NCBI RefSeq assembly: GCF_008016535.1
Contig: NZ_SAXY01000012.1
Location: 1-64,000 of the forward strand
Reading direction: 5' to 3'
Length of the DNA: 64,000 bases
Source of the DNA: Brachyspira pilosicoli
Lineage (GTDB): Bacteria; Spirochaetota; Brachyspiria; Brachyspirales; Brachyspiraceae
In this document: piece after piece, positions 34,592 through 44,039 of the stretch
Numbering within the stretch: the stretch's first letter is position 1
Layout: each line of letters opens with the position of its first letter
Made by a program: the position numbers and the translations under genes
The notes under the pieces: generated by a model
Told to the model about the DNA's origin: nothing
The model's input: the letters and a program-made list of their open reading frames with translations, nothing else
The model's database searches: none

Positions 34592-35845
34592 ATGAGAGTT
34601 ACAGAGCAAGCCCAATATAATAGAGCTATAAGCAGTATTAAAAAAAATTATAGTGAAATGGAAGCATCTCAAACAAGGCTATCTACAGGTCAAAGAGTAC
34701 AAAGAGCACATGAAAATGTTACATCCACAATCAATTCTATTTATTACAGAACAAGAAAATCATCATTAGATAGATATCAAAACAACATAGTAGACGGTAA
34801 AGAAAGATTAAACGTAGCACATGATTCTATGAGTTCTATTACACAAGCATTAGCAAGATCAAGAGATTTAGCAGTACAAGGTGCAAACAGTACTTACTCT
34901 GCAGAAGACAGAGCTAAAATGGCTATGGAAGTAGAAGAAATGATAGAAAGAATATATGACATATCTAAAACTCAAAGCAAGGGAGAGTTTATATTCTCTG
35001 GAACAAGTGTAAAAACTGCACCGTTTAGAGCATTATACGGACATGATGAAAAAGCAGGCCGTTCAATAATTCAAACAGTTATGTATGAAGGTGATGCTAA
35101 TGCTCAAAACAGAGAAATAGAAAATGGTCAATATATAAATGTAGGCACTCCGGGAAACTATGCTTTTTGGGGAACAAACATGGAAATAATATCAACAGTT
35201 GATGCTGGTAATTATGTTGCTTCAGAAAATCAAGATATTATGATAGATGATATGGTTATAAACATAAAGCAAGGCGATAATATTGAAGCTATAGTTCAAA
35301 GAATAAACGATGCTAATGGAAATGTTAGTGCTACTATAGGAGATTTAAGAGGAGGTGCTAAAGTTATACAATTAAAAACATCTACTCCTCATAAAATACT
35401 TTTACAAGATTTAAAAGGCGGCACTGTATTACAAGACATAGGTTTAGTAAGACAAGGTGCTGGAAACATTCCAGAAAATAATTATGAACCTAGTGCTGTT
35501 ATCTCTGGTAAATCTTTATTTGAGAGTTTAATATATTTAAGAGATGCTATGCTTAATGACGATGTTAGAGCTATAGGAAGTGAGGCTTTAGGATATATAG
35601 ACAGTGCTATAGATAATGTTTTAACTGTTCAGGCTAATGCTTCTTCAAAAGTAACAAGACTTGATATGGGTTACAATAGCTTTGAAGATCAAAAACTTGC
35701 AATAGATGAGGCTTTGGCTAAAAATGAAAATATTGATTATGCTGAAGAGATTGTTAATTTCAATATGTGGCAATATGCTCATAATGCAACATTACAAACT
35801 ACAGGAAAATTATTAGGAAGAACATTATTAGATTATATGAGATAA
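34592..35845 (+). CDS. flgL: flagellar hook-filament junction protein FlgL (HAP3)
   Basis: 417 residues. The N-terminus (RVTEQAQYNRAISSIKKNYSEMEASQTRLSTG in parts) and C-terminus (NFNMWQYAHNATLQTTGKLL) form the paired flagellin-type coiled coils, with a variable domain between. The region ...ANQ-like SKGEFIFSGTSVKTAPF is the FlgL signature. It joins the hook to the periplasmic filament in spirochaetes. Preceded by a sigma-28 type promoter and followed by fliW and csrA in the same direction; this gene order is common because FliW and CsrA control flagellin translation. Confidence 0.9.
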   Translation: MRVTEQAQYNRAISSIKKNYSEMEASQTRLSTGQRVQRAHENVTSTINSIYYRTRKSSLDRYQNNIVDGKERLNVAHDSMSSITQALARSRDLAVQGANSTYSAEDRAKMAMEVEEMIERIYDISKTQSKGEFIFSGTSVKTAPFRALYGHDEKAGRSIIQTVMYEGDANAQNREIENGQYINVGTPGNYAFWGTNMEIISTVDAGNYVASENQDIMIDDMVINIKQGDNIEAIVQRINDANGNVSATIGDLRGGAKVIQLKTSTPHKILLQDLKGGTVLQDIGLVRQGAGNIPENNYEPSAVISGKSLFESLIYLRDAMLNDDVRAIGSEALGYIDSAIDNVLTVQANASSKVTRLDMGYNSFEDQKLAIDEALAKNENIDYAEEIVNFNMWQYAHNATLQTTGKLLGRTLLDYMR

Positions 35846-35885
35846 TATAACTATTTAACAATAAAAACTTAAAGGAAATTATTTA

Positions 35886-36350
35886 ATGCCAGAAATAGAA
35901 TCTAGAATATTAGGAAAAGTAGAAGTTTCTGATAACAATTTATATCACCTTAACGGAAGCATATTAGCATTTGAAGATTATGATGAGTTTTATTTGCTCA
36001 ATATGGACGAAGAAGGTACTTTTAAAATACTTCAATCTAAAGATGATAAAAATATATGTTTTATATTGATAGATCCATTTCTGGTATTTAAAGATTATAA
36101 ACCTGATGTTCATGATAATGATATAAAATTGCTTGAAATTGAAAAAGAAGAAGATATACATTTATTAACAATAGTAACAATACCAAATGATAATTTTAAA
36201 GCTATGAGTACAAATTTAATAGCACCAATAGTTTTTAATATAAAGAATCATAAAGCAAGACAATGCACTGTTATCGGAGATAAATATAATACCAGACATT
36301 CTATATTTGCAGAAAACGATGCTGAAAATAAAAAAGAGGAGAAGAGTTGA
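35886..36350 (+). CDS. fliW: flagellar assembly factor FliW
   Basis: 154 residues, usual size. It shows GKVEVSDNNLYHLNGSILAFEDYDEF split around the FliW beta-barrel start, FILIDPFLVFKDY and the family end LIAPIVFNIKNHKARQ, with a charged tail. FliW binds CsrA and, in competition, flagellin; free flagellin releases FliW to trap CsrA and lift translational repression. AAAGG lies upstream of the ATG. The stop is three bases before csrA, so the antagonist pair is made from one message. Confidence 0.9.
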   Translation: MPEIESRILGKVEVSDNNLYHLNGSILAFEDYDEFYLLNMDEEGTFKILQSKDDKNICFILIDPFLVFKDYKPDVHDNDIKLLEIEKEEDIHLLTIVTIPNDNFKAMSTNLIAPIVFNIKNHKARQCTVIGDKYNTRHSIFAENDAENKKEEKS

Positions 36351-36353
36351 TAT

Positions 36354-36599
36354 ATGCTTGTACTATCTAGAAAAATCAATCAAAGCATTGTTATAGGCGA
36401 TAACATAGAAATTATGCTTGTTGATATAAGAGGCGACCAAATAAAATTAGGCATCAATGCTCCAAGAGATGTAAAAATATTTAGAAAAGAGGTTTATGAA
36501 GAGATAGAAAGCCAAAACTTAGAAGCTTCTAAAACAAATCCAGAACAACTAAATATCTTAAGTAATTTTGTAAAGAACAAATTAGAAAAAAATAAATAA
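36354..36599 (+). CDS. csrA: carbon storage/flagellin translation regulator CsrA
   Basis: 81 residues. [20 protein letters not shown] is the canonical start with the RNA-binding Leu4/Arg6; [25 protein letters not shown] gives the second RNA-binding edge (Arg44 region). The last 25 residues are an extended helical tail typical of FliW-linked CsrA proteins, whose C-terminus is the FliW contact. It represses target mRNAs at GGA motifs; the flagellin message is the expected target. Converges with murI, three bases between stops. Confidence 0.95.
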   Translation: MLVLSRKINQSIVIGDNIEIMLVDIRGDQIKLGINAPRDVKIFRKEVYEEIESQNLEASKTNPEQLNILSNFVKNKLEKNK

Positions 36600-36602
36600 T
36601 TC

Positions 36603-37406
36603 TTATAATACCACTCTTTCTAACTCATAATTATTTTTTATATAGATAGATACAAAATCATTAAAATCTTTTTTGCTGCCTGTTGTAAAAAATTTTAAAC
36701 TTCCTCCAGAATTATTAATTAAATTATTCTCAAGAAGATATTTTTTTATAGATAATGCTATTTTTGTGCTAGGGTCTATTATATTTTTTATATTAGTTTT
36801 TTTGATATTTACAACAGCTTTTATATCATCCATTATAAGAGGATAATGCGTACAAGCAAGAAGCAAAGTATCAGAATTATCATCTATTTTTTTTATATAC
36901 TCTTCTAAAACCTTAAATCTATCATCATAACTATACCAATTATTTTCTATCATAGGACATAATTTTTGGCAAGCTACTTGGGTAACTTTCATTTTTTTAT
37001 TGTAATCAAGTATTTTATCATGATACATATTAGAGTGAACTGTAAACTCTGTTGCCATTATGGATATATTATTATTTTTTGTATTGTCAATAATATCCTC
37101 TACCCCATGAGATATTGTTTCTATTATTGGTATATTATATTTTTCTTTTAATATATCATAAGAAGAAGCAGTGATAGTATTACAAGCAATAACTGCCATT
37201 TTGCAATCTTGCTTTATAAGGAAGTCTAATATCTTTATAGATAATTGAGTTATTTCTTCTTTAGATTTATCTCCATAAGGTATATTATGATTATCTCCAA
37301 GATATATATAATTTTCATTGGGAAGCATATCTAATAATTTTTTTAAAACACTTATACCGCCAAATCCAGAATCAAAAACTGCTATATGTTTAGAAGATGT
37401 ATTCAT
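36603..37406 (-). CDS. murI: glutamate racemase
   Basis: 267 residues counted from the ATG at 37406; the frame is open to 37538 but the extra 44 residues are hydrophobic, AT-rich noise outside the family. It makes D-glutamate for peptidoglycan by a two-base mechanism. Seen: FDSGFGGISV (Asp12), YLGDNHNIPYGDKS, the first catalytic cysteine in VIACNTITA and the second in LACTHYPL with its His. Not in an operon; its stop is three bases from that of csrA. Confidence 0.9.
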   Translation of the reverse strand: MNTSSKHIAVFDSGFGGISVLKKLLDMLPNENYIYLGDNHNIPYGDKSKEEITQLSIKILDFLIKQDCKMAVIACNTITASSYDILKEKYNIPIIETISHGVEDIIDNTKNNNISIMATEFTVHSNMYHDKILDYNKKMKVTQVACQKLCPMIENNWYSYDDRFKVLEEYIKKIDDNSDTLLLACTHYPLIMDDIKAVVNIKKTNIKNIIDPSTKIALSIKKYLLENNLINNSGGSLKFFTTGSKKDFNDFVSIYIKNNYELERVVL

Positions 37407-37501
37407 TAATATAAATCCAAATAAGCTTTTTAATATTATATACAGTATATTATAAAAGTCAAATATATTGTGATATGTAGTTTTATTTTGTATAAATATA
37501 C

Positions 37502-37530
37502 TTGTATATATGTGTAAAATATTGTATAAT
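37502..37530 (+). promoter_or_regulatory. promoter of the oad-bioY operon
   Basis: TTGTAT (37502-37507), 17-base spacer, TATAAT (37525-37530), with AGGAGG (37550-37555) before the oadG ATG at 37561 region. A strong match upstream of a likely highly expressed operon. Confidence 0.55.
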
Positions 37531-37559
37531 GGTTTCAAAATAAAAGTTAGGAGGATTTC

Positions 37560-37799
37560 ATGAACGGAAGTATCATAGAAGCCTTACAAATAATGGTTAT
37601 AGGTATGGGCGTAGTAGTGTTGTTCTTGATAATATTAGTTTATGTAATGAAGCTAGTAAGTGTTATTATAGCACAAGTAGATAAAATTATGCCTCAAAAA
37701 GAAGAAGAACAAACTGCATTACCTGTTCAATCTGTGAGTAATGACAAAATGGTTGCTATTGCGATAGCTTTAGCACATGCTCATAGTAATAAAAAGTAA
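37560..37799 (+). CDS. oadG: oxaloacetate decarboxylase gamma subunit
   Basis: 79 residues with one membrane helix (about 10-35, LQIMVIGMGVVVLFLIILVYVMK in part) and a short charged cytoplasmic tail, the typical OadG layout. In the Na+-pumping decarboxylase it anchors the alpha subunit to the beta channel and aids assembly, usually through a zinc-binding C-terminus; here the tail ends AHAHSNKK, with His that could serve. Very strong ribosome binding site (AGGAGG). First gene of the operon oadG-oadA-oadB-bioY. Confidence 0.8.
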   Translation: MNGSIIEALQIMVIGMGVVVLFLIILVYVMKLVSVIIAQVDKIMPQKEEEQTALPVQSVSNDKMVAIAIALAHAHSNKK

Positions 37800-37825
37800 T
37801 GGACAAGTTATAAGGAGACAATAAT

Positions 37826-39625
37826 ATGGCAAAAAAAGAAGTAAAATTTATGGTAACAGCATTTAGGGACGGATTTCAATCTGTTTACGGTGCTAGAGTA
37901 TTATCCAAAGACTTTATGCCGGCTGTAGAAGCATTTGTAAAAGCTGGTGTTAAATATTTTGAATCTGGCGGCGGTGCAACTTTCCAAAGTGCATTCTTTT
38001 ACAACAATGAAAATGCTTTTGATGTAATGGATACTTTTAGAAAGACTGTTGGACCAGATGTTAATTTACAAACTTTGGCAAGAGGAGTTAATGTTGTTGG
38101 TTTGGAATCTCAGCCTAGAGATATGATTAAACTTCATGCTCAGCTTTTCAAAAAACATGGTATTACAACTATTAGAAACTTTGATGCATTAAACGATGTA
38201 AACAACTTAATTTATAGCGGACAATGTATTAAAGAAGCAGGTTTAAAACACCAAGTATGTGTTACTATGATGGCTCTTCCTCCTGGCTGTGAAGGTGCTC
38301 ATGATGCTGCTTTCTATGGAAGAGTATTAACTCAAATAAAAGATAAAGTAGATTTTGACTCAGTATGTTTCAAAGATGCTTCTGGTACTACTACTCCTCA
38401 AGTAGTTTATGATACAATTAAAGAAGCTAGAAAGATTTTAGGTAAAGATGTACATATACAAATGCACAGCCATGAAACTGCTGGTATTGGTGCTTTACAA
38501 TATAGAGCTGCTTTAGATGCTGGTGCTGATTGTATAGACGTTTCTTTAGCTCCTGTATCCGGCGGTACTTGTTCTACGGATTTAATAGTTATGTGGCATG
38601 CTTTAAGAGGCACTGATTTCTATTTTGATATTGATATAGACAAAATTAGAGAGGCTGAAGAAGTATTCAAAGAATGTATGAAAGATTACTTCCTTCCGCC
38701 TGAAAGTAGAACTGTTGAGCCTATGATTCCATTTGCTCCTATGCCTGGTGGTGCATTAACAGCTAATACTCAGATGATGAGAGATATTAATGTAATGAAC
38801 CGTTTCCCTGAAGTTATTAAAGCTATGACTGAAGTAGTTAAAAAAGGCGGTTTTGGTACTTCTGTAACTCCTGTATCACAATTCTATTTCCAACAAGCAT
38901 TTAACAATGTAATGCAAGGCGATTGGAAAAAGATTGCTGATGGTTATGGAAAAATGGTATTAGGTTATTTTGGTAGAACTCCTTCTACCCCAGACCCAGA
39001 AATAGTAAAAATAGCTAGCGAACAATTAGGTTTAGAGCCTACTACAGAGCTTGCTATGGATATAGATGATAGAAACCCTAAAAAAGGAAGAAAAGCTGCT
39101 GAACAGGCTTTAAAAGATGCTGGTATCACTGACCTTTCTGATGAAAATGTATTTATAGCTGCTGCTTGTAAAGAAAAAGGTATACAATTCCTTAAAGGTG
39201 AAGCTAAACTTGGTATTAGAAAGAATGCTGCTGGTTCTTCTGATGGTGTTAAAGCTACAAGCAATGAAGTTACTGTTACAGTTGGCGGTTCTAGCTATGG
39301 AGTAAAAATAGAAAATGGCAAAGCTATAGTTGATGGTGTAAGCTATGATTATACTATTAAAGATGGTATATCTGCTCAATCTTCTTCTTCTGCTGCTTCA
39401 TCAAGTGGTTCTGCTACTCCTGTTACTGCTGGTTTGCCTGGTACAGTTTTAAAAATACTTGCTCCTGTTGGAACACAAGTTCAAGATGGAACAACTATAT
39501 TGATTGTAGAAGCTATGAAAATGGAAGTAGAAATTAAATCTTCTGCAAATGGTGTTGTAAAAGAGTTAAAAGTTAAACCGGGTGATGCTGTAGTTGCTGG
39601 TCAGGAATTAGCTATTGTTGGATAA
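37826..39625 (+). CDS. oadA: oxaloacetate decarboxylase alpha subunit, biotin carrier
   Basis: 599 residues. The carboxyltransferase TIM barrel starts KFMVTAFRDGFQSVYGARV, with the metal site HMHSHETAG-like QMHSHETAGIGA. The middle is the PycB-type domain, then a Ser/Ala-rich flexible linker (about 508-525, SSSSAASSSGSATP). The C-terminal biotinyl domain has EAMKME, with biotin on Lys565, 34 residues from the end. It moves the carboxyl group from oxaloacetate to biotin in the cytoplasm. A start DGFQS where E. coli-type OadA has DAHQS is an unusual reading of the usual RDAHQSL motif. Confidence 0.9.
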   Translation: MAKKEVKFMVTAFRDGFQSVYGARVLSKDFMPAVEAFVKAGVKYFESGGGATFQSAFFYNNENAFDVMDTFRKTVGPDVNLQTLARGVNVVGLESQPRDMIKLHAQLFKKHGITTIRNFDALNDVNNLIYSGQCIKEAGLKHQVCVTMMALPPGCEGAHDAAFYGRVLTQIKDKVDFDSVCFKDASGTTTPQVVYDTIKEARKILGKDVHIQMHSHETAGIGALQYRAALDAGADCIDVSLAPVSGGTCSTDLIVMWHALRGTDFYFDIDIDKIREAEEVFKECMKDYFLPPESRTVEPMIPFAPMPGGALTANTQMMRDINVMNRFPEVIKAMTEVVKKGGFGTSVTPVSQFYFQQAFNNVMQGDWKKIADGYGKMVLGYFGRTPSTPDPEIVKIASEQLGLEPTTELAMDIDDRNPKKGRKAAEQALKDAGITDLSDENVFIAAACKEKGIQFLKGEAKLGIRKNAAGSSDGVKATSNEVTVTVGGSSYGVKIENGKAIVDGVSYDYTIKDGISAQSSSSAASSSGSATPVTAGLPGTVLKILAPVGTQVQDGTTILIVEAMKMEVEIKSSANGVVKELKVKPGDAVVAGQELAIVG

Positions 39626-39654
39626 TAGATGCTTGTTTTAAGGAGTGAAAAAGA

Positions 39655-41034
39655 ATGAAAAAAATATTTTTAGTATTTACACTTGTCTTGATGACGGCAT
39701 CTGTAGTTTTAGCACAAGGAAATGAAGAATATAAACCTATTGATATAAAAGAATCACTTATCTCTTTAGCTAGAAATACTGCTTTTGGCGGACTTTTCCC
39801 TAGAAGCGAAAAAGAAATAGCTGATGCTCAAGTGAAAGCTGAAAAAAGTAAACAAGAAAAATATCAAACAAAACTTAATGATATTAAAGTAAAAACTGCT
39901 CCGCTATGGCAGAATATTATTATGATTTGTGTAGGTTTACTTTTAGTATATCTTGCTATAGCTAAAGGTTTTGAACCGCTTCTTCTTATTCCTATAGGTA
40001 TGGGCGGAATACTTGCTAATATACCTGTTGCTAATATTGCAGCTTTGCCTGTTGTAGAAATTATTAATGGGCTTCCTGTTACTATAAGCAGCGGTGGGTT
40101 CTTGGGTCAAATATATACTTTTGGTATTGAATCTGGATTATTCCCGCTATTCATCTTTATTGGTGTTGGTGCTATGACAGATTTTGGTCCGCTTATTGCT
40201 AACCCTAAAACTGCTTTGCTTGGTGCTGCTGCTCAGATAGGTATATTTGGTACTTTACTTGGTGCTATGGTTTTATCTACTTATGTGCCTATTATCAATT
40301 TCTCACTTAAAGATGCTGCTTCTATAGGTATTATAGGCGGTGCTGACGGTCCTACTGCTATATTTACAGCTTCAAGACTTTCACCTAGTTTATTGGGTGC
40401 TATTGCTGTTGCTGCTTATTCTTATATGGCTTTAGTTCCTATTATTCAGCCTCCTATTATGAAATGGCTTACTACTGAAAATGAAAGAAAAATTGAAATG
40501 AAGCAGTTACGTCCTGTTAGCAAAAGAGAGAAAATCATATTCCCTCTTGTAGTTATCATACTTGTTGCTTTACTTTTACCAGATGCTGCTCCTTTAATTG
40601 GTGCTTTGATGTTTGGTAATTTAATTAAAGAATCTGGTGTTACTGACAGATTATCAAAAACTGCTCAAAATGAATTAATTAACATTGTTACTATAATGTT
40701 AGGTTTATCTGTAGGAAGTAAATTGGCTGCTGATAAATTCTTACGTTTTGAAACACTTGGTATATTGGTATTAGGTTTAGTAGCATTCTCTATGGGTACT
40801 GCAGGCGGTGTTTTACTTGCTAAATTAATGAATGCATTTAGTAAAGATAAAATCAATCCTTTAATAGGAGCTGCTGGTGTATCTGCTGTTCCTATGGCTG
40901 CTAGGGTTGCTAACAAAGTTGGTCAAGAAGCTAATCCTCATAACTTCTTGCTTATGCATGCTATGGGACCTAATGTTTCAGGAGTAATTGGTTCTGCTGT
41001 TGCTGCTGGTGTACTGCTTGCTATATTAGGTTAA
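39655..41034 (+). CDS. oadB: oxaloacetate decarboxylase beta subunit, Na+ pump
   Basis: 459 residues. A signal-like hydrophobic start (about 1-20) and a charged segment of about 60 residues precede the conserved body, which has about ten membrane segments. Seen: [26 protein letters not shown], the pump motif [10 protein letters not shown] with the Asp needed for Na+ coupling, and [19 protein letters not shown]. It decarboxylates carboxybiotin and exports two Na+. The N-terminal extension is longer than in enterobacterial OadB. SD AAGGAG. Confidence 0.9.
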   Translation: MKKIFLVFTLVLMTASVVLAQGNEEYKPIDIKESLISLARNTAFGGLFPRSEKEIADAQVKAEKSKQEKYQTKLNDIKVKTAPLWQNIIMICVGLLLVYLAIAKGFEPLLLIPIGMGGILANIPVANIAALPVVEIINGLPVTISSGGFLGQIYTFGIESGLFPLFIFIGVGAMTDFGPLIANPKTALLGAAAQIGIFGTLLGAMVLSTYVPIINFSLKDAASIGIIGGADGPTAIFTASRLSPSLLGAIAVAAYSYMALVPIIQPPIMKWLTTENERKIEMKQLRPVSKREKIIFPLVVIILVALLLPDAAPLIGALMFGNLIKESGVTDRLSKTAQNELINIVTIMLGLSVGSKLAADKFLRFETLGILVLGLVAFSMGTAGGVLLAKLMNAFSKDKINPLIGAAGVSAVPMAARVANKVGQEANPHNFLLMHAMGPNVSGVIGSAVAAGVLLAILG

Positions 41035-41072
41035 TAAAAATTATTAAAATATAAATAAAGGAGTTAAAAATT

Positions 41073-41654
41073 ATGACTACAATATTAAAAAGATATAATA
41101 CTGCTAGAGCTTATTTAATTAATGATGCTTCTGCTGTAAAAAAATTATCACTTGCTTTTGTTTTTGCTATTGCTTTAGCTATTGCTTCACAAATAAAAAT
41201 ATATTTACCATTCACACCTGTACCTATTAACTTTGCTACTTTTGCTGTATGTGCTAGTGCTTTAACACTTGGTGGTTTTTGGGCTTTCGTTTCTGTAGCT
41301 TTATTTATATTAGCAGGTTCTATGGGACTTCCTTCTACAATAGCTCCAAATGCTTTAGGTGCTACTACTGGTTATTTAGTAGGTTATGCTTTATGTGCTT
41401 TAGTATTAGGTAAATATACTGAAAAAAATAATGCTGTAAGCTTTGTAAAAACTTCTGTAATATTGTTTGTATCACAAATTGCTATAATACATATTTGCGG
41501 TATGATAGGTTTATACATATGGTCTGCAAATGTTGGCACTCCATACACTTTAATAGAAGTTATAATGAAAGGAAGTGTTCCTTTTCTTATTGGTGATTGT
41601 GTGAAAGCTATAGCTCTTTCTTCATTAATGACTGTTGTATTAAAAAACAAATAA
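41073..41654 (+). CDS. bioY: biotin importer S-component BioY
   Basis: 193 residues with six membrane helices. Family marks are seen: SQIKIYLPFTPVPINFATFAV split over the first loop, GSMGLP, GATTGYLVGYAL, and PFLIGDCVKA near the end. BioY is the biotin-binding part of ECF transporters; no EcfA/T genes adjoin, so it uses shared energy modules or works alone. Placement 38 bases after oadB links biotin supply to the biotin-dependent pump. AAAGGAG precedes the ATG. Terminator at 41676. Confidence 0.9.
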   Translation: MTTILKRYNTARAYLINDASAVKKLSLAFVFAIALAIASQIKIYLPFTPVPINFATFAVCASALTLGGFWAFVSVALFILAGSMGLPSTIAPNALGATTGYLVGYALCALVLGKYTEKNNAVSFVKTSVILFVSQIAIIHICGMIGLYIWSANVGTPYTLIEVIMKGSVPFLIGDCVKAIALSSLMTVVLKNK

Positions 41655-41675
41655 TATAATATTTTTATTAATATA

Positions 41676-41711
41676 AAAAAAGGAAGTTCAATTTTTTGAG
41701 CTTCCTTTTTT
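41676..41711 (+). terminator. intrinsic terminator of the oad-bioY operon
   Basis: GGAAGTTCAA (41682-41691) pairs with TTGAGCTTCC (41697-41706), one G-T pair, followed by five or more T; A-run on the other side lets it also work in reverse. Confidence 0.8.
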
Positions 41712-41805
41712 ATTGCAAATATTATACACTATTGAAATTACACACTTGAAAAATAATATATTTGTTATATCATATACAAAAACTTTTACTTGAGGATAAT
41801 CATTA

Positions 41806-42843
41806 ATGAAAAGTAAATTGGATGAAAATAGGATAAAACAAGGTGTCGGCGGACAGGCTGTAATAGAAGGCATTATGCTTAGAAATAAAACTCATTATGT
41901 TGTGGCTGTTAGAAAGCCGAATAAAAAAATAGATTTTATAAAACACAAAGTAGAAGCTAATAAAAATAAATTAAGTAAAATGTTTTTCTTTAGAGGGATT
42001 GTAAACTTTATAGATATGATGAAATTAGGTTATAAGACTTTAGTTTTCTCTGTTAACACTGCAGGACTTGAAGAAGAAAAAGAAAAAAACAAAAAAAATC
42101 TTACAAAAGAAGAAAATAGTAAAAAAGAAAGTGTTGCTATGACTTTAAGTATGTTAGTTTCTTTATTCTTTGCTATTGGACTTTTTATAGCATTGCCATA
42201 TTTCATTACAACTCTAATAGGTATAAACGAGAAAGAACATGTTATATTATTTAATCTTACAAGAGGTGTTATAAAATTAGGTATATTTATTGGATATTTA
42301 CTTGTTATTTCTTTGTTTAGCGATGTGAGAAGAGTATTTGAATATCATGGTGCTGAACATATGGTTGTTAATGCATATGAACATGGGCTTAATCCAGACA
42401 TGAACAATATAAGAGATTATACAACTATACATCCAAGATGCGGTACTACTTTTATGTTTTTGGTATTAACTGTTTCTATACTTCTTTATATGTTTACAAG
42501 TTATTTTGTATATTCTTATATTTATGCAGCATATATTCCGCCTAAAATTTTGGGTAATCTTACTGTACTTGCTATGAATATAATTTTGCTTCCTATAGTG
42601 TCTGGAATATCTTATGAATTATTAAAATTAGGTTTTATATTTTATAATTTTCCGTTAATGAGACTTGCAATACTTCCGGGTTTGCTGCTTCAAAAAATAA
42701 CAACTAAAAGACCAAAAGATGATGAATTGGAAGTTGCTTTATTTGCTCTAAACAAATTATTAGATGATTCTATAGGAGAAAGAAGCGAAGAAGAAGTAAA
42801 GGCTGAGATTGAAAAGGAAAATGAAGCTCAGTTATGCGTATAA
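41806..42843 (+). CDS. DUF1385 family membrane protein
   Basis: 345 residues. The start GVGGQAVIEGIMLRNKTHYV is the DUF1385 signature. A charged segment (about 85-105) and five membrane helices follow, with EYHGAEHMVVNAYEHG and HPRCGTTFMF, conserved His/Cys motifs suggesting metal binding. Known only as a conserved membrane protein of Gram-positive bacteria, Thermotoga and spirochaetes; it is often near prmC/prfA or rpmE, not so here. Overlaps the next gene by 10 bases. Confidence 0.85.
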   Translation: MKSKLDENRIKQGVGGQAVIEGIMLRNKTHYVVAVRKPNKKIDFIKHKVEANKNKLSKMFFFRGIVNFIDMMKLGYKTLVFSVNTAGLEEEKEKNKKNLTKEENSKKESVAMTLSMLVSLFFAIGLFIALPYFITTLIGINEKEHVILFNLTRGVIKLGIFIGYLLVISLFSDVRRVFEYHGAEHMVVNAYEHGLNPDMNNIRDYTTIHPRCGTTFMFLVLTVSILLYMFTSYFVYSYIYAAYIPPKILGNLTVLAMNIILLPIVSGISYELLKLGFIFYNFPLMRLAILPGLLLQKITTKRPKDDELEVALFALNKLLDDSIGERSEEEVKAEIEKENEAQLCV

Positions 42844-43955
42844 AAAAACGTTTAATAGCAAATGATGATTATTATGAATATTCAGCAAGCTATATAAAAA
42901 AATATATTTTAGTAGCTTTTGTTATAGTTGTTATAATATTATCTATATGCTTATTTATATATATTAATTATTATACTGTTCCCAATAAATCTTTTATAAA
43001 AAATAATATTCCTACTATTGAAAATAATAATATTATGAATAAAAAAGGAATATATTATACTGGAACTTTTACTAATATTCCTAAATCTATAGTTATTAAT
43101 GATAATATAAAAGAATCTATTTATATGTGTTTATTTCATGATAATAATATAATATTTTGGCAATTATATAAATATGGATTAAAAAGATATTTCTCATATA
43201 ATGCATTTAATATATTAGATGGAGATTTTCAAAACTTCACAATAAAAGAAGATAAAAAAAATTTTTTAGATTTTTATGACAATTTTATAAGAAGCCAATT
43301 TAGAAAAACAGAAGGTTCTTTTAATTTGGAAATACCTAATTTTGAAAATACAAAAATTAATTTGGAAACTTCTATAAATAATTTAATTAATAGTGAATTA
43401 AGTTTTAAATTCACAAACTTTCATGCATCTATGATAAATTGGAAAGGAAACAGAGCATTATATAATGCATTTTATTTTGGCATTCCTAAAGGATATTTAA
43501 CAGTACCCGGGAGCGATAATACTATAGATGAAAGAAGTTCTATTTTAATTTTTAATACCGTAGGAAGAACTCCATCAAGATATATGCATAATATTATAAT
43601 GGCATTAGTATATTCTTCATACAGCACAAAACCAATACCTATACTTATATATGATAGTAAACCAGAATCTCAAAACTCTAAAATTATAAAAATATTATAC
43701 AGAAACAAATGGTATGTATATGATACTTTTATATCTCATCAATACAAAGATAGTATAGACTTTTATTCTAAAGAATTAGGTTTTAGTTTAGTATTTAATC
43801 TCACAGGAAAAGAAAATAAAGACTCATTTGGAAATATCACTAAAATGGATAACACTATATCTTTAGGAATTTTAAATGGTTATGTTACCATTGATAATGA
43901 ACAATTAAATATTAACGGTAATGCTATAAAAGAATCTATGCATAGTGTATTTTAA
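42834..43955 (+). CDS. membrane-anchored hypothetical protein coupled to the DUF1385 gene
   Basis: 373 residues. A cytoplasmic basic start is followed by one membrane helix (about 22-45), then a large extracytoplasmic domain. It has alternating beta strands and conserved-looking aromatic patches (NWKGNRALYNAFYFGIPKGY). No catalytic motif is recognised; the latter half (FDSKPES-like IYDSKPESQNSKIIKILYRN) is unclassified. The 10-base overlap with the DUF1385 gene implies coupled translation, so the two may act together at the membrane. Convergent with the hydrogenase gene. Confidence 0.65.
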   Translation: MRIKKRLIANDDYYEYSASYIKKYILVAFVIVVIILSICLFIYINYYTVPNKSFIKNNIPTIENNNIMNKKGIYYTGTFTNIPKSIVINDNIKESIYMCLFHDNNIIFWQLYKYGLKRYFSYNAFNILDGDFQNFTIKEDKKNFLDFYDNFIRSQFRKTEGSFNLEIPNFENTKINLETSINNLINSELSFKFTNFHASMINWKGNRALYNAFYFGIPKGYLTVPGSDNTIDERSSILIFNTVGRTPSRYMHNIIMALVYSSYSTKPIPILIYDSKPESQNSKIIKILYRNKWYVYDTFISHQYKDSIDFYSKELGFSLVFNLTGKENKDSFGNITKMDNTISLGILNGYVTIDNEQLNINGNAIKESMHSVF

Positions 43956-43975
43956 CATATTTTTTAATATATATT

Positions 43976-44010
43976 AAAAAAGCACATATTATTTTTTATA
44001 ATATGTGCTT
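43976..44010 (-). terminator. minus-strand terminator of the hydrogenase gene
   Basis: AAGCACATATTAT (43980-43992) pairs fully with ATAATATGTGCTT (43998-44010). The minus strand continues into T residues, the plus strand into A residues, so it should stop only hydrogenase transcripts. It lies 30 bases beyond that gene's stop. Confidence 0.65.
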
Positions 44011-44039
44011 AAAAATTATTTGATAATATATATTTATTA

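Noticed and set aside
37407-37538. N-terminal extension of murI
   Set aside because: 44 hydrophobic, AT-driven residues not part of the family; the ATG at 37406 starts the conserved fold.
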